Shown: piece by piece, positions 1-10,203 of the stretch
How the letters are laid out: every line of letters starts with the position of its first letter
How positions within the stretch are numbered: the first letter of the stretch is position 1
Source of the DNA: Albugo candida
Taxonomy: Eukaryota; Oomycota; Peronosporomycetes; Albuginales; Albuginaceae
Direction: 5' to 3'
Assembly: GCA_905220665.1 (NCBI GenBank)
Contig: CAJNAR010000179.1
Span: 124,001-188,000, forward strand
DNA length: 64,000 nucleotides
Program-made: the position numbers and the translations under genes
The notes under the pieces: model-generated
The model's database searches: none
Told to the model about the DNA's origin: nothing
Seen by the model: the letters and a program-made list of their open reading frames with translations, nothing else

Positions 1-839
1 CCTTGCAAAAAATAAAACGGAACGGATTCACGTGAACGGCTTTGATCCGAATACTGGATCGGTACCCAATCACGACCAAAAAATGATGTCGCCTCGCTCA
101 AATCTGCCTGAATCCAAATCTTGAATTGTGTGAGGGCCAAAACACCATGTAATGGATCATCCTCACCATACAAGAAATACTTGAGGACAGATTCCGCGAC
201 GATACTTTTGTTAGTCACAATCTTTCCCGGCATATCAGCCCACAGTTCGCTTTTGAGAGCTGATAGAGCGTCTACAGTTTTGACCAATTTGACAAGACTT
301 CCATGATTCATGAAATAGAGCAACCCCTCCATGCACCAGAATGTTGGTGAATCCCTATCAAATCCATTTTTGTACAACAAAGTATCCCAAGAATCCTCGG
401 TCAAATCCGTGTTGACATAATGTACTTTTAGAGCCTTCGAAGACGCATTACCATCTCGAAACACCTGTTGTTTGTATTGCAGTATCTCTTCACTTTGATC
501 CAGCTCAAATACTGTGGCATTGCGCAAAGAATCCAAACGATGCGATCTCGCATCGATTCCAGCACCCAAAATCACAACTTGATGTATTGAGGGGTCTCGA
601 TGATCAATCGCCTCATCCAAAAACCTCGTTCGGAGTGCAAACAAGTTTGACGTTTGTGGATCCGGGTCGTCCCATTTCCACGCTTGAAAATTCGGATTGA
701 TCATATTATTCCCCGCAAGCGTCTCGGCAAACGGGTCATTGAAAAGTCGATCTTCACGGGCCGACTCGACAGCGCGAATGTATGCCAAAAAGTATGGTGC
801 GTACGACTTGAAGCAGTTGATTTGATCCAATTCATTCAT
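1..839 (-). CDS. Class I SAM-dependent methyltransferase, LCMT-like (3' end outside the window)
   Basis: The reading frame is open from an ATG at 839 down to the window edge, about 279 residues, and the C-terminus is missing. It looks like the leucine carboxyl methyltransferase / TIGR00027 group of S-adenosylmethionine-dependent methyltransferases. Near residue 100 is motif I, read as VVILGAGIDARSHRL, followed by an acidic stretch (VFELDQ) that would hold the SAM ribose, and later FWCMEGLLYFM, typical of the family. The N-terminus has the SYAPYFLAYIRAVESAREDRLFND-type start of these enzymes (shown here as its key residues). No signal peptide is visible. The gene lies head-to-tail with the PAM2 protein gene, 287 bp downstream of it. 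The substrate cannot be told from sequence. Confidence 0.8.
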   Translation of the reverse strand, partial: MNELDQINCFKSYAPYFLAYIRAVESAREDRLFNDPFAETLAGNNMINPNFQAWKWDDPDPQTSNLFALRTRFLDEAIDHRDPSIHQVVILGAGIDARSHRLDSLRNATVFELDQSEEILQYKQQVFRDGNASSKALKVHYVNTDLTEDSWDTLLYKNGFDRDSPTFWCMEGLLYFMNHGSLVKLVKTVDALSALKSELWADMPGKIVTNKSIVAESVLKYFLYGEDDPLHGVLALTQFKIWIQADLSEATSFFGRDWVPIQYSDQSRSRESVPFYFLQ

Positions 840-1126
840 ATTTCTGTAAGATGGTTTGTTTCCCAGCAAGTAGAGCGATATTTCCAAAGCGGTTCTCCAT
901 GTCGCTATACGGCATTCTCGACCCTGGTCGCAAAACACATATCGCGTTCATGTCGCGGGTGCAGAAGGCATACGATTTTAGATATGAGTAGGAATATTTA
1001 TTGCTATATTGTTTCTGATGACGATACTGTGCTATAACGATGCTATTGGATAAATCTCTTCATGATGGTAACTAATTGGATGTAATAAGATGCGTTCTCT
1101 TTTTTTCGATTTTAATAAAAGTTTCT

Positions 1127-1598
1127 TCACCTTTGCTTTGATTGCGGTTGCTTCATAGAGTACAAAGGCTTGGGTGAGAAATTCATGTTCTTTTTGGGTT
1201 TGTGGAGGTGCGCGGCACTCGTAAAATTGTGGCGTTGAGGCTTTCCATGTGGTTCGATGCCGCCTTCCGATTGAGAACGAAGCTCCTGAACTTTTTGTTG
1301 GAGACGATGATACAACTCTTGGTGTGTTTCCATAACATCCAACTCGGCCAGAACCTCGTTCACAGCGTCCATTTCATCCAACTCTCGCGCATCTTTGCGT
1401 GACAAATTGTTAATTGTGTGTCATATACGTAATTATGGAAAACATACCGTCTTCTGTAAGCGGAAAGCGTTCAGAATCAAACAAGTCTTCATCCGAAATG
1501 AAACAAGGATCAGACATCTCGTTATAATTAGCGGCGTGTCCTCCCCAATTATGCATCGGGTAGAAGGGTGTGGCTTGCGCGTTGAGCGTTGACAGCAT
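1127..1598 (-). CDS. Small PAM2-motif protein (probable poly(A)-binding-protein partner), 2 exons
   Basis: Exons are 1598..1448 and 1392..1127, joined across a 55-nt GT-AG intron (1393..1447), giving about 138 residues. Residues 3-14 read STLNAQATPFYP, a close match to the PAM2 consensus (S-x-L-N-x-x-A-x-x-F-x-P) by which proteins such as Paip2, ataxin-2 and plant ERD15/CID bind the MLLE domain of poly(A)-binding protein. An acidic stretch follows (ISDEDLFDSE), then a predicted coiled coil from about residue 52 to 95, rich in E, L and Q, and a basic tail. The binding partner is inferred from the motif. The start lies only 56 bp from the divergent METTL9 start, so the two share a very short promoter. 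Confidence 0.72.
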
Positions 1599-1654
1599 TT
1601 GGGGGTTTCAAAGACTTTAGACTTTGATTGTTGTGTGAGCGTAAGAATTATGTA

Positions 1655-2948
1655 ATGGAAGCTCTGAGCGCATTCTTTCAAAATTTGAGACGTTATTCAT
1701 ACCGGTATTGCGCCTTCAAGTTGAACTCATTTATACGCATGAGGTTTTTCAGCAAGCCTAAACCTCTCTCTAATTCGAGTAAGCACGGTGCTGCTGCCAG
1801 CATGAAAAGTTTTGTCGCCAGTACAAAGCGCCAGCTTCGATCACCTAATTTCGGGTCTCCTGAGCTGTGCTACGACGTAGATCTGAGTAAATTGTACGCT
1901 TATTCGTAGTCCATATTTATCGTGAGTCACGTATTGCGCGTAGACATTCTGCATTACGGCAAACTTTTGTGCAGCTGGATGTCGATCAAGAAACGTGCGA
2001 GTTCTTACACGTATTGTTATCAGTTATTTGTCAAAAGCGAATTAAGTTAAAAAAAACGACTCAGGGTTGTAATGGAGGCGGCGTGTTTGATTGGATCGCT
2101 TCGGTTACGCTGGGGATTTTCTACGGCACCACGGATTTGAACGGAATGCTTCGTCGTGAGAACCGCTGTAAATTCTGTGGATTCTTTTGTTGTAACGAAC
2201 ACAGGTGGCCAGATGTTTGTTCTTTCGAAATCGCAATTACGCAAACTGCTTCAATGTAAAGAGCCAATCGATGGAACATTGCTCGACATTGGGGCCGGTG
2301 ATGGCAACATAACAGAACGGTTACAAACGTGCGTGAAGAATGTAATTACGACCGAGATATCACGTCCAATGGTGGCGCGTCTGAAAGCTCATGGATTTCG
2401 TTGCGTTAAAACAGCTGATCTCAATCATAGTGCTATCGAGGCAGAAAAGCCGTTTCATCTCATTAGGTGAATGGTCATCAATACGTATTTGACACAACAT
2501 ACTCACTCTTATTTTTAGTATGATGAACGTTTTAGATCGAGCAGATCACCCTGCCACCATGTTACGTCACATTAAAACCTTACTTGAGCCTGATTTTGTA
2601 GGTCTGCTTGACGCGAGTATTACTCGCTACGACTAATTGTTGCTGCAGGGAAGGTTACTCTTAGCTGTTGTGCTCCCATTTCATGCAAGTGTCGAGTCAG
2701 GTACCAGGTGGATGACTCCCAACGAACAGCTCCCAATGAGGGGAGGTTTATGTATACAAGGTGCAGGTTTCGAACAAGCTGCAAACGTGCTTTATGAAAA
2801 CGTGTTATTACCTTTGGGGTTTGAGGTTGTTCGATTCAGTAGAGTGCCCTATTTGTCTCGTGGCGATATATTTCAATCTTTCCATACGTTATCGGATGCG
2901 ATTTTCGTGCTCCGCCTAGCAACAGGGTGCTCCTCTACTACTTTATAA
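1655..2948 (+). CDS. METTL9: METTL9-type protein-histidine N-methyltransferase, 5 exons
   Basis: Joined exons are 1655..1893, 1944..2155, 2205..2466, 2519..2597 and 2649..2948; the four introns are 49-52 nt and the total is exactly 364 codons. The protein matches the METTL9/DREV family along most of its length: LRRGQMFVLS before the catalytic domain, SAM motif I LLDIGAGDGNITE, TTEISRPMVARLKAHGF, MMNVLDRADHPATMLRHIK, LLAVVLPFHASVE and the terminal RVPYLSRGDIFQSF...DAIFVLR. Known METTL9 enzymes install 1-methylhistidine on HxH motifs of target proteins. The first exon is weakly conserved, so the start is the least certain part (the upstream codon at 1628 is TTG, hence ATG 1655). Confidence 0.88.
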
Positions 2949-3371
2949 GCTCTAAAATCGCACGCAGCCGGTTTTCCGAGTTCGTTTCTTTTTCTTTATT
3001 CTTAGTGTAAAAGCATCAACGGCATTTCTTCTTTTCCTACAACGTCATTCCAACAAGGTAACCAAATAGTACGTGTCAAGGTAAGGAGAGGCTTGTCTTC
3101 AGCATGTCCTCTTCGACTCGACTCTACCTTTGAGAGATTTAATACGTAAAGAAACATAAAGACGCGATGGGTATTTACCCTCCAATGAGATCACCCAAGT
3201 TTTAAATTGCAAGATATGACAGCTGTAATGACTACTTGATTTCCGAATTGGCTTGAGAACGACTTGACTTTTCACATAACAGTCTTTACAAAGTTACTTT
3301 TCCTCCGTACTCGTTCACGTTTCGCAGAGCTATCACTACCAAAGTAGCAGCTCAGTAACATCCATAGAGTA
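2949..3371. other. Intergenic spacer
   Basis: This stretch of 423 bp between METTL9 and the next plus-strand gene has no convincing reading frame. It contains a short T-rich tract near 2985-3010 just after the METTL9 stop, which could belong to its 3' UTR. Nothing else was seen. Confidence 0.5.
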
Positions 3372-4261
3372 ATGCAATCAAGTGTGCGCAGCGAATCAGA
3401 TCACAAATCTGAGACCAGTAAGAGATGTTTGTCAATGTCGGGGCGAAAAGCTATCAGAAATGCAACGAGTGTGGATAAAAAACCTCGAAACTCGCTATGT
3501 GTACGATTTGGTAGTGCTCATCTAATTGAATTCGAGCCTACAATTCATTGCGGGGGTGTCGCGTCGGACGGTGTACCAATCGGAATGTCCAACAAAGTAC
3601 GCTGTCAAGCGCGATATAGTATTGATTTATGGGAATATCAACGAGTGTGGAGGTAAGTGATTTGCAATTCATCTACTTGTGCATCTAATGAAATAGTAAT
3701 TGTAGTCGAGTAACCCGTGAAAACTTTATGGAGAACGGATACTTGGAACCAGAAGAGCGTATCAGCATTTTATTTGAAGCCGGTTTTTCCGAAGAAGAGA
3801 TTGATCAGAAGATGGAGGAAACGAATCGGTACAATGAACACCGATGGGAATCCAACGAGTACGACATGCGTTACCATCGGTATTCGTGTCCAACGCCGGA
3901 TTCAGAGGATGGGAGTTACAGCAAAAGCAAAAGTGAACTTAACGTTAACCATACAGAAGTGATACATTCGCGCGACAAGACACAAGAAAACGACGTATTT
4001 CAATACGGCGATCCAGCCGACTTTCAATGCACTTTGGAGAACATGCGACTATACGACAGGGAGCGTATAGTAGACGAAGAGGACTGTTTTCATTTCAATC
4101 GAAGAGATTTGATGGAAATGTTTGATACAAAGTTATTCGAGCCTGGATGCATCAAGTTGGATACGAAAGACCGGATAACGACTCAGACATGTACAATGGC
4201 GTGCCCAATGAGCCTGCAAAATCACACATCTGTGGACGCCGCGATCGTGGTGGCAGTTTAA
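3372..4261 (+). CDS. Conserved protein of unknown function, 2 exons
   Basis: Exons 3372..3652 and 3706..4261 flank a 53-nt intron with donor GTAAGT and acceptor TTGTAG; the join is in frame and gives 278 residues. The part spanning the splice site looks like a conserved block: VRFGSAHLIEFEPTI, SDGVPIGMS, SIDLWEYQRVWSRVTRENF and YLEPEERISILFEAGFSEEEID. This block resembles a short region I associate with unannotated proteins of stramenopiles, but I cannot name a family. The last 120 residues are acidic and probably disordered. No signal peptide or membrane segment is visible. Confidence 0.65.
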
Positions 4262-4311
4262 AATCAAATACCGAGTGTAGACGGTATTATACCGATATTG
4301 TAACAGGAAGT

Positions 4312-4849
4312 ATGGCGCCGAAAGTCTCATCGAACAAGCTTTCTTTCCAAGAGTTACAACGATTGAGTGCGAAAAAGACTGAAGTGTATGGATTTGCCAC
4401 ATGGCTCGCATCTGCACTTTTCTTCAGTACATGCTAGACTATTTCCATTGTATCTATGTATCTCTTAAAATGGCATTTTGTGCTTAGTAATTTACTTGAT
4501 TTGGGCCTATGTTCCTGATGCGATTTTGGAGTCTTACGGCGTCACGTACTATCCGTCCAAGAAATGGGCAGTTGCTATCCCAGCAATGATTGTCGCGACA
4601 TACTTGTTTTCTCTTGCGGCGTATCAGTCTCTGAATTGGATGTCAACGCCTCCATCTGATTCCTTTGCGACTTTGTATGGTACGTGAGGCTACCTTCAAA
4701 TATTAAATAAAGTGTTTGAGTACGCCCATGTAGATGTATACTCGATGGAGTATACAGTGGATGCCACAGACATCAACGCGACTCGGACTGCCACGCCGCC
4801 CATTGCCGATTTGTCAATATTAGATTTAAATTCTCGCATTTTTCACTGA
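4312..4849 (+). CDS. PIGP: PIG-P, subunit of the GPI N-acetylglucosaminyltransferase, 3 exons
   Basis: Exons 4312..4426, 4488..4679 and 4734..4849 (introns 61 and 54 nt) give 140 residues. PIG-P is a two-pass ER membrane subunit of the complex that moves GlcNAc to phosphatidylinositol, the first step of GPI-anchor synthesis. Family hallmarks are clear: EVYGFATWLAS, IIYLIWAYVPDAILESYGV, TYYPSKKWAVAIPAM, and LNWMSTPPSDS. The third exon supplies the conserved tail TPPIADLSILDLN, matching the family C-terminus, which confirms the second splice. Membrane segments are about residues 24-48 and 74-95. The DAD1 gene, another ER glycosylation subunit, follows 186 bp downstream on the same strand. Confidence 0.92.
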
Positions 4850-5035
4850 GTGCGGGCGTTCTGATTCTCATATGTGACTCAGAGTCAGATAGAAGACTTC
4901 TGACCTAATCTGAATTATGACACACAATGTAAAGACAGTATACCTGATTCAAGCTATCATTCCAGGAACATCGCTAGACCACACAAAACGAACGTAACGG
5001 GAATCAACTCCCTTCTGATATTCAAAAAGGGGACA

Positions 5036-5456
5036 ATGGCAAGAACGAACCCACCGCGTATCAAATCAAACAGTACACTGAGTGCGATTTGGAACGACTT
5101 CAATCACCAGTACCGAAAAGAGACGCCAAAACAACTACAGCTTTTGGACGGATTCCTAGCATATGTTCTCGCCACAGGAATCTTGCAATTTGTGTACTGC
5201 GTGCTTGTGGGCAATTTCCCTTTCAATTCATTTCTTTCAGGCTTTATCTGCACTGTGGGAGTCTTCGTTCTGACCGGTACGTACGTCGTTTTTGGCTGCG
5301 TTCATAGACGCGTGAAACGCTCTTCGTTTAGTTTCGCTTCGGATGCAAGTGGATCCGACCAACGAATTTGTTGATCGGACAGAACAACGCGCGTTTGCCG
5401 ATTATCTGTTTTGTAACTTGATTCTATTCCTTGTGGTATTCAATTTCATGGGTTGA
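5036..5456 (+). CDS. DAD1: DAD1/OST2, oligosaccharyltransferase subunit, 2 exons
   Basis: Exons 5036..5276 and 5332..5456 with a 55-nt intron give 121 residues, close to the usual family length of about 113. DAD1 is a small membrane subunit of the ER oligosaccharyltransferase, which transfers glycan to asparagine. Visible hallmarks are YRKETPKQLQLLDGFLAYV, a first membrane segment with FVYCVLVGNFPFNSFLSGF, VSLRMQ across the splice, and the invariant end ERAFADYLFCNLILFLVVFNFMG-type motif (here EQRAFADYLFCNLI then LVVFNFMG). Without the splice the frame would stop early and lose this tail. Confidence 0.95.
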
Positions 5457-6320
5457 GTCATGAGTAAAAGCTGCAAAGTAATACATTTCTCTGCAGAAAT
5501 ATAAAGTTTGAGGCACGTCAATTTGTTCCGAATTAATAACGTAAATAGAACATTACATGACGCGATCGAAAGTGTTAGTGAGTATCGAAAGAGAAAGTCG
5601 CAAGTTGCTAGCTCATTGGACATCAAAATAAGAAGAGATATGGATTCTAATATGGAGAGTCTGCGCATAAGCATTTTAGTATTTTGATTTAACTGTACGG
5701 CTTCGTTAGGTACCGAGTACACTTTGGAGGGTACATTCTACTTGCGAGGAAAATATTGCTTCTATATACATTTACAAAGGCTATCATATGCACGATTTCT
5801 TCAGAACCCTACCTCGCCGTGTGCTAAAATGCATTCCCCTCGCAACAAAATGAGCTACTTACGGCTGATGAACCACCAAACTACCGTACTATTCAGTAAC
5901 TCTTGTAACTTTATAGTCCCTCTTTTGCCAATAAAACGAGTTTGCTGCTGCGTTCATATACCCTTACTACATCAGCATTAAGTGCGTCATGTTGTGCACC
6001 ATTGTCTGAACAGGTTACTGGGGCAAAACCACTTAACTCCCCAGTGCCCCTCTTCACACTTTATGATATCACACTTTTTCTTTTCACCAGAAAGATCCAC
6101 GCATACTTACTGTACTTGAAACAAACACATCGAGTCTTTGGAAGAATTTATACGATCGCTTCTATAATCATTGTGATAAACACGCGGTTTTTCTACGACC
6201 ACAACGTTTCAAGATTCAGTATACTAATTACACACTGTGTTCGTCTCACGTGCGCGCGTGTGGACATCGTCACTTTGTTATAATATCGTTTGTTTGGGAC
6301 AGTACATTCTTAATCATACA
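5457..6320. other. Intergenic region with a coding-like stretch of unknown status
   Basis: Most of this 864-bp region is AT-rich and shows no assembled gene. One plus-strand stretch, about 5505..5687, is open and looks coding-like: it would read HDAIESVSEYRKRKSQVASS and onward to a stop at 5685, lysine-, arginine- and serine-rich and helical in character. I could not find a start codon joined to it by a plausible intron, so it is not called as a gene. It could be the last exon of a small protein or a remnant. Confidence 0.35.
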
Positions 6321-6908
6321 ATGGAAATTGCCGGAAACGTACGCGACTTTTTGGTAGGAATGAAAGAAAATATAAGTCCGATCGAAGAAGAAATATTATG
6401 CGATTTGCAACAGCTACACGAATTATTCAGCAAGAATATGACTGGCTTTGACGAAGAAGTATCTCAGAACGCACTTAATATGAGCCCTGAAGCACGAATC
6501 GTAGCGCACCAATTACGCGTGCGAATTTATCAGGATTGGCGCTCCAAGCTGATGGAGTGCGTCTTCAGTTCCGAACTCGAGACGCCATTGGACGATATTA
6601 GAATAAATGGAGGTCATCTCAACAGCACGGAAATGTGTCAGCACTCGTCCGTCTTACGACGATTTACGAGAACAACGTGTAAAGCTATGGTGAATACCAT
6701 TAAAGACAGATTAGCTCTTTACAAGGTCGTGACCGATCATTACATTCATGTCAGCATACAGACAAAAGGGAGACCGATATTAACACCAATGATGCTAAGC
6801 CCGACTTCTTTACATCAGCGAATGATGGAACAGATGAAAGGATTGAATGTGAATGAGGCGGCAGATATCAATTTTGTGATCCCTGATTTCCTCTGTGGAT
6901 TTTCATGA
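6321..6908 (+). CDS. Hypothetical protein, 195 residues, single exon
   Basis: A single open frame of 196 codons begins at ATG 6321 in the context ACAATGG. I do not recognise a family. The N-terminal third is acidic and helical (KENISPIEEEILCDLQQLHEL), the middle is basic with RVRIYQDWRSKLMECVF, and there are no signal peptide, membrane segment or zinc motif. It lies between DAD1 and SF3B5, both conserved genes on the same strand, and its codon use looks like theirs, which favours a real gene over chance. An in-frame upstream extension exists to 6237 but its start is not an obvious one. Confidence 0.6.
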   Translation: MEIAGNVRDFLVGMKENISPIEEEILCDLQQLHELFSKNMTGFDEEVSQNALNMSPEARIVAHQLRVRIYQDWRSKLMECVFSSELETPLDDIRINGGHLNSTEMCQHSSVLRRFTRTTCKAMVNTIKDRLALYKVVTDHYIHVSIQTKGRPILTPMMLSPTSLHQRMMEQMKGLNVNEAADINFVIPDFLCGFS

Positions 6909-7106
6909 CTGTACGTTTATTCCGACCTCTACCGATATCAAAAGTATGAAATTGGTGTCACAACGCACGCAATAAGCGTATTACTTGGAACGCTTATGAA
7001 CCCAACTCGCTCACCATGCATTATATTTCTTAAAGAACTTATAAATAATTAAACTCGCGCTTATATTGGTCGTGTCTTTTAGTGTTACCACACTACTTTA
7101 TTGTTC

Positions 7107-7542
7107 ATGGTGCGGCATCGATTTTTGACATGTTTGGTTCCTATTCTCACGATTCTTGCGTCAGGCTGCGGATCGATTTAACGTCAATCGGCAATGGGAG
7201 CATTTGCAGGCGAAATATGTAGGAACCGGACATGCAGACACAACAAAATTGTGAGTATTGCGCACGTACATTGCGCCATTGCGCATTTGATTAATTAGTG
7301 CTGAAAAACAGCGAATGGGCATTGAATCAGCATCGAGATACATTGGCGTCTCACATTGGTCACGCCGACATGCTTCTCTACTTTGCAGTGGCTGAAAATG
7401 AATCGATCGCGCGCGTACGATACAACATGTTGGAGGTGACCACGTTATTTTGGGATTTATAGTATTGTGATTTAACACGGTCTCTCCCTTTTAGCGCATG
7501 CTACAACCGTGTGGCCCTCCACCTCAAAAAGAAGACGAATAG
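7107..7542 (+). CDS. SF3B5: SF3B5 (SF3b10), U2 snRNP component, 4 exons
   Basis: The protein is 86 residues, exactly the family length, and is built from exons 7107..7109, 7165..7250, 7312..7435 and 7495..7542 (introns 55, 61 and 60 nt). SF3B5 is a small part of the SF3b complex that helps U2 snRNP recognise the branch point. Conserved motifs are AADRFNV, WEHLQAKYVGTGHADTTK, NQHRDTLASHIGH, LLYFAVAENESIARVRYN and the terminal RMLQPCGPPP. The first coding exon is the ATG alone: the only way I found to give this frame a start is the intron directly after the start codon (ATG, then GTGCGG ... GCGTCAG). Confidence 0.93.
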
Positions 7543-7656
7543 GGATCGAAATAGAGGCCCATTGGAGTGCCTACTTACTATTAGGCTTAAATAATGTATC
7601 CACATAATCATTGATCACATTCTACTGTCTCGAACAAAAGTTTCAAACCCGTCCTT

Positions 7657-8776
7657 ATGCGTTTTCGTCCATGTATCGACATCCACGCGGGTCAGGTGAA
7701 ACAGATTGTCGGCTCTACGCTTCAAGACAAAGATACAGAATCGATTGTAACCAACTTCACTTCCGCACTGAATGCTGAAACATATGCAAAGTCGAGACCT
7801 CTTCTTCACATTCTTATTGGACAAAATGTCTCAAACCTGCATTTTGATTCGTAGAATGTATCAAGATGATCATTTGTATGGCGGTCACGTGATTATGCTT
7901 GGAAATGACATTGCGACGCAAATGGAAGCTAAAAAAGCACTACAGGCGTACCCAAATGGTCTCCAAATCGGAGGTACCGCCGAAATGTCCACCCGCAAAC
8001 CTCTCATTCTCAATTCTAGGCGGAATTAATGACCAAAATTGCCAGGAATTCCTTCAATATGGCGCCAGTCACGTCATTGTCACTTCTTTCATGTTTCAGC
8101 ACGGCCGAATCGACTTGGAGCGCTTACGTTCGCTTAAAAATCTAGTCGGAAAAGAGCATTTGGTCAGGACTTAACCTTACGTTCGACGCCTTCCGCTGAT
8201 AAGAAATGACAGGTCTTGGATTTGAGCTGTCGGAAAAAACAAGACGGTAGATTCTACGTCATGATGAATCGCTGGCAGACGTTCACCGATACCACGATCG
8301 AGTAAGCCACCGATTGCCGCTCATTCGATTTTCGTTTCTCAGTTGCGTTCAGCGAAAAGCTTTTGGTGAGTTTGGCGGAGTATTGTGATGAGTTTCTGGT
8401 GCACGCTGTGGATGTGGAAGGCAAGTTGTGTGGGATTCAGGAAGAGCTGGTAGAATTGCTTGCGTGTTACAGCCCAATTCCAGTCACGTACGCTGGTGGA
8501 GCACGATCACTGGTACGCAGACCGTTTGTGATAGAGCATACTTTTGATTCATTTATAGAGAGATATGGAGCTGGTCGATCGTGTCGGAATGGGCAAGGTA
8601 TTTTGTCGGCAATTTGCATTGAAGCGTTTTTCTCAACGATGGTGTAGATTGATATGTCGATAGGCAGTGCTTTGGATATCTTTGGGGGAATGCTATCGTA
8701 TCGCGAGGTTGTCAATTGGAAGTCATCGGAAACGCATACAATGGAGTCTGAGAAGCAAGTTGCATGTTCTAATTGA
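7657..8776 (+). CDS. HIS6: HIS6/HisA, phosphoribosylformimino-AICAR-phosphate isomerase, 7 exons
   Basis: Exons 7657..7790, 7855..7973, 8020..8162, 8213..8301, 8353..8512, 8559..8597 and 8648..8776 give 270 residues. The enzyme opens the ribose ring of ProFAR, the fourth step of histidine synthesis, and is a TIM barrel. Landmarks in order are [84 protein letters not shown], and [12 protein letters not shown]. Two donors are GTC rather than GTR (7791 and 8163). It is convergent with CSN8, whose stop lies 122 bp away. The family relation is certain; the splice sites are supported by reading-frame closure. Confidence 0.93.
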
Positions 8777-8898
8777 CCTTAAAGTAGGACCGCTGCAGAG
8801 AATACTTTTCGAGAATGGATCCTATTTTCAGACTTTTCCACACTATTTGTTAAGCAGGGGTTCCTTGCATGGGCTACTCTTCTCACTCGAGCGAATCG

Positions 8899-9724
8899 CT
8901 ACGAGAACGCCGGAGAAGTGATATTTTCTTCAAGATGCAATATCGATTGTGCAAAGTCTTCCAATTGAGCGACTTTGATGGGGTGTTCGACCTCTTTGGC
9001 TATAGGCTCTGGATACAAAAATGACTTTTGTGTGTTCAATTTCCAGCCGATCTGGTGGCAAACTAATCACACAATCAGAAGCTTGTTCCGGACATAAGTA
9101 TGCGTTTCTTACACGCTTGAAAATCAGCATTTACGAAAGAGAAGCCAAGCATTTGGGCGGCCAATTGGATATCTATCGATAAGTACGTTTCACGGATCGA
9201 TTGAATCACTCGATCACGTAAGACTCCACGTAAACATGCGATGATTGGCTGGAAATCCGTTCTCCACGCTGTTTGCTCAATAATCAAGTACGTTTCTGCC
9301 ATTTTCCTACTTATCCATAAATGCAATCAGACGTGTCCAGAAATAATGTGTCACCAAACCTCATTTGTAGCGCTTTGAAAATGGCATGCAGCGCCAGGAT
9401 CTCAGTATGGAGCTTTAACGCGTGCGATAAGCGTTTCCAGAGATATCGTGCGTCATCACTGCCATTGGAAACACTCAGAAAACGGCTTTGGCGCAGAAAC
9501 GAATCACATTACAGATTTCCACTGATTAGGATAACTGCCAAAAGTGTGGAGTAAAAATCATGCGTTAGAGGATGCGAATCGTTGGGATTCGCAGCGAGTA
9601 CCCTCAGTTCGATATCCTCCATCACGTGCTTGAGTTTCTTTGCTGTGGAATTGCGATTTTGAAGCGGTTGATCGCTTAAAAGCGACGCAGTGAGTTCTTT
9701 CTTAGCGCTTTGGAGTACGTCCAT
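8899..9724 (-). CDS. CSN8: COP9 signalosome subunit 8 (CSN8/PSMD8/eIF3K fold), 4 exons
   Basis: Exons on the minus strand are 9724..9513, 9458..9360, 9306..9113 and 9062..8899 (introns 54, 53 and 50 nt), 222 residues in all. CSN8 is one of the PCI subunits of the COP9 signalosome, which removes NEDD8 from cullins. Matching features are ISGNLDDARYLWKRL early on, the helical TAWRTDFQPIIACLRGV, RETYLSIDIQLAAQMLGF and the late HQIGWKLN turn, in the order found in CSN8. The related proteasome subunit RPN12 shares the fold and is the main alternative, but the NLDDARYLWKR segment and the length favour CSN8. Confidence 0.82.
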
Positions 9725-10203
9725 GAGAAACCGGTATGTACCGACGGATACCGTTTTGACGGAAATGGATCAAAAGGCCCAGAGTTCATTCCAACTCGCC
9801 CAGCGCCATTCATGCATATCCTATCCGCAGCACAGACCCTACATTGGTGTAGCCTTCTGCGTAAGACCCTGTGCATGCAGTTCTGGTGGCAAACGTTGCT
9901 TTTCTAGAGTAGGAGTATTGGAAATTGCCTAGTAAAGATTCGAATACAAAGCCGCAATTACATTGCCATTGAATCATTTTTGCAGTAACGCTATTCCTCC
10001 ACACTACAAGTATGCCTCATCTCACTCAAAACAGTATGCAGTTCGCCTTAATCGACTTTACTAACCGCACAATAGTCATCCAAGATAAAGCTTGCAAATA
10101 CCCTTCCTATTCTATTGTTCACCACACTAATCCTATTATATGACCCAACGCTATTCTAGGCAAACCCCGCGAATAGCTTTACGTTTTCCCGCCAAATCTC
10201 ATA
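9725..10203. other. Divergent intergenic region between CSN8 and the RING gene
   Basis: This 479-bp space separates the start of CSN8 (minus) from the start of the RING protein gene (plus) and must hold both promoters. Short antisense frames exist but none resembles a known protein. The 180 bp next to 10204 are C- and A-rich on the plus strand. No specific regulatory motif is claimed. Confidence 0.45.

Noticed and set aside
1628..1654. Start of METTL9 at 1628
   Set aside because: The codon there is TTG; the first ATG in frame is at 1655 with acceptable context.
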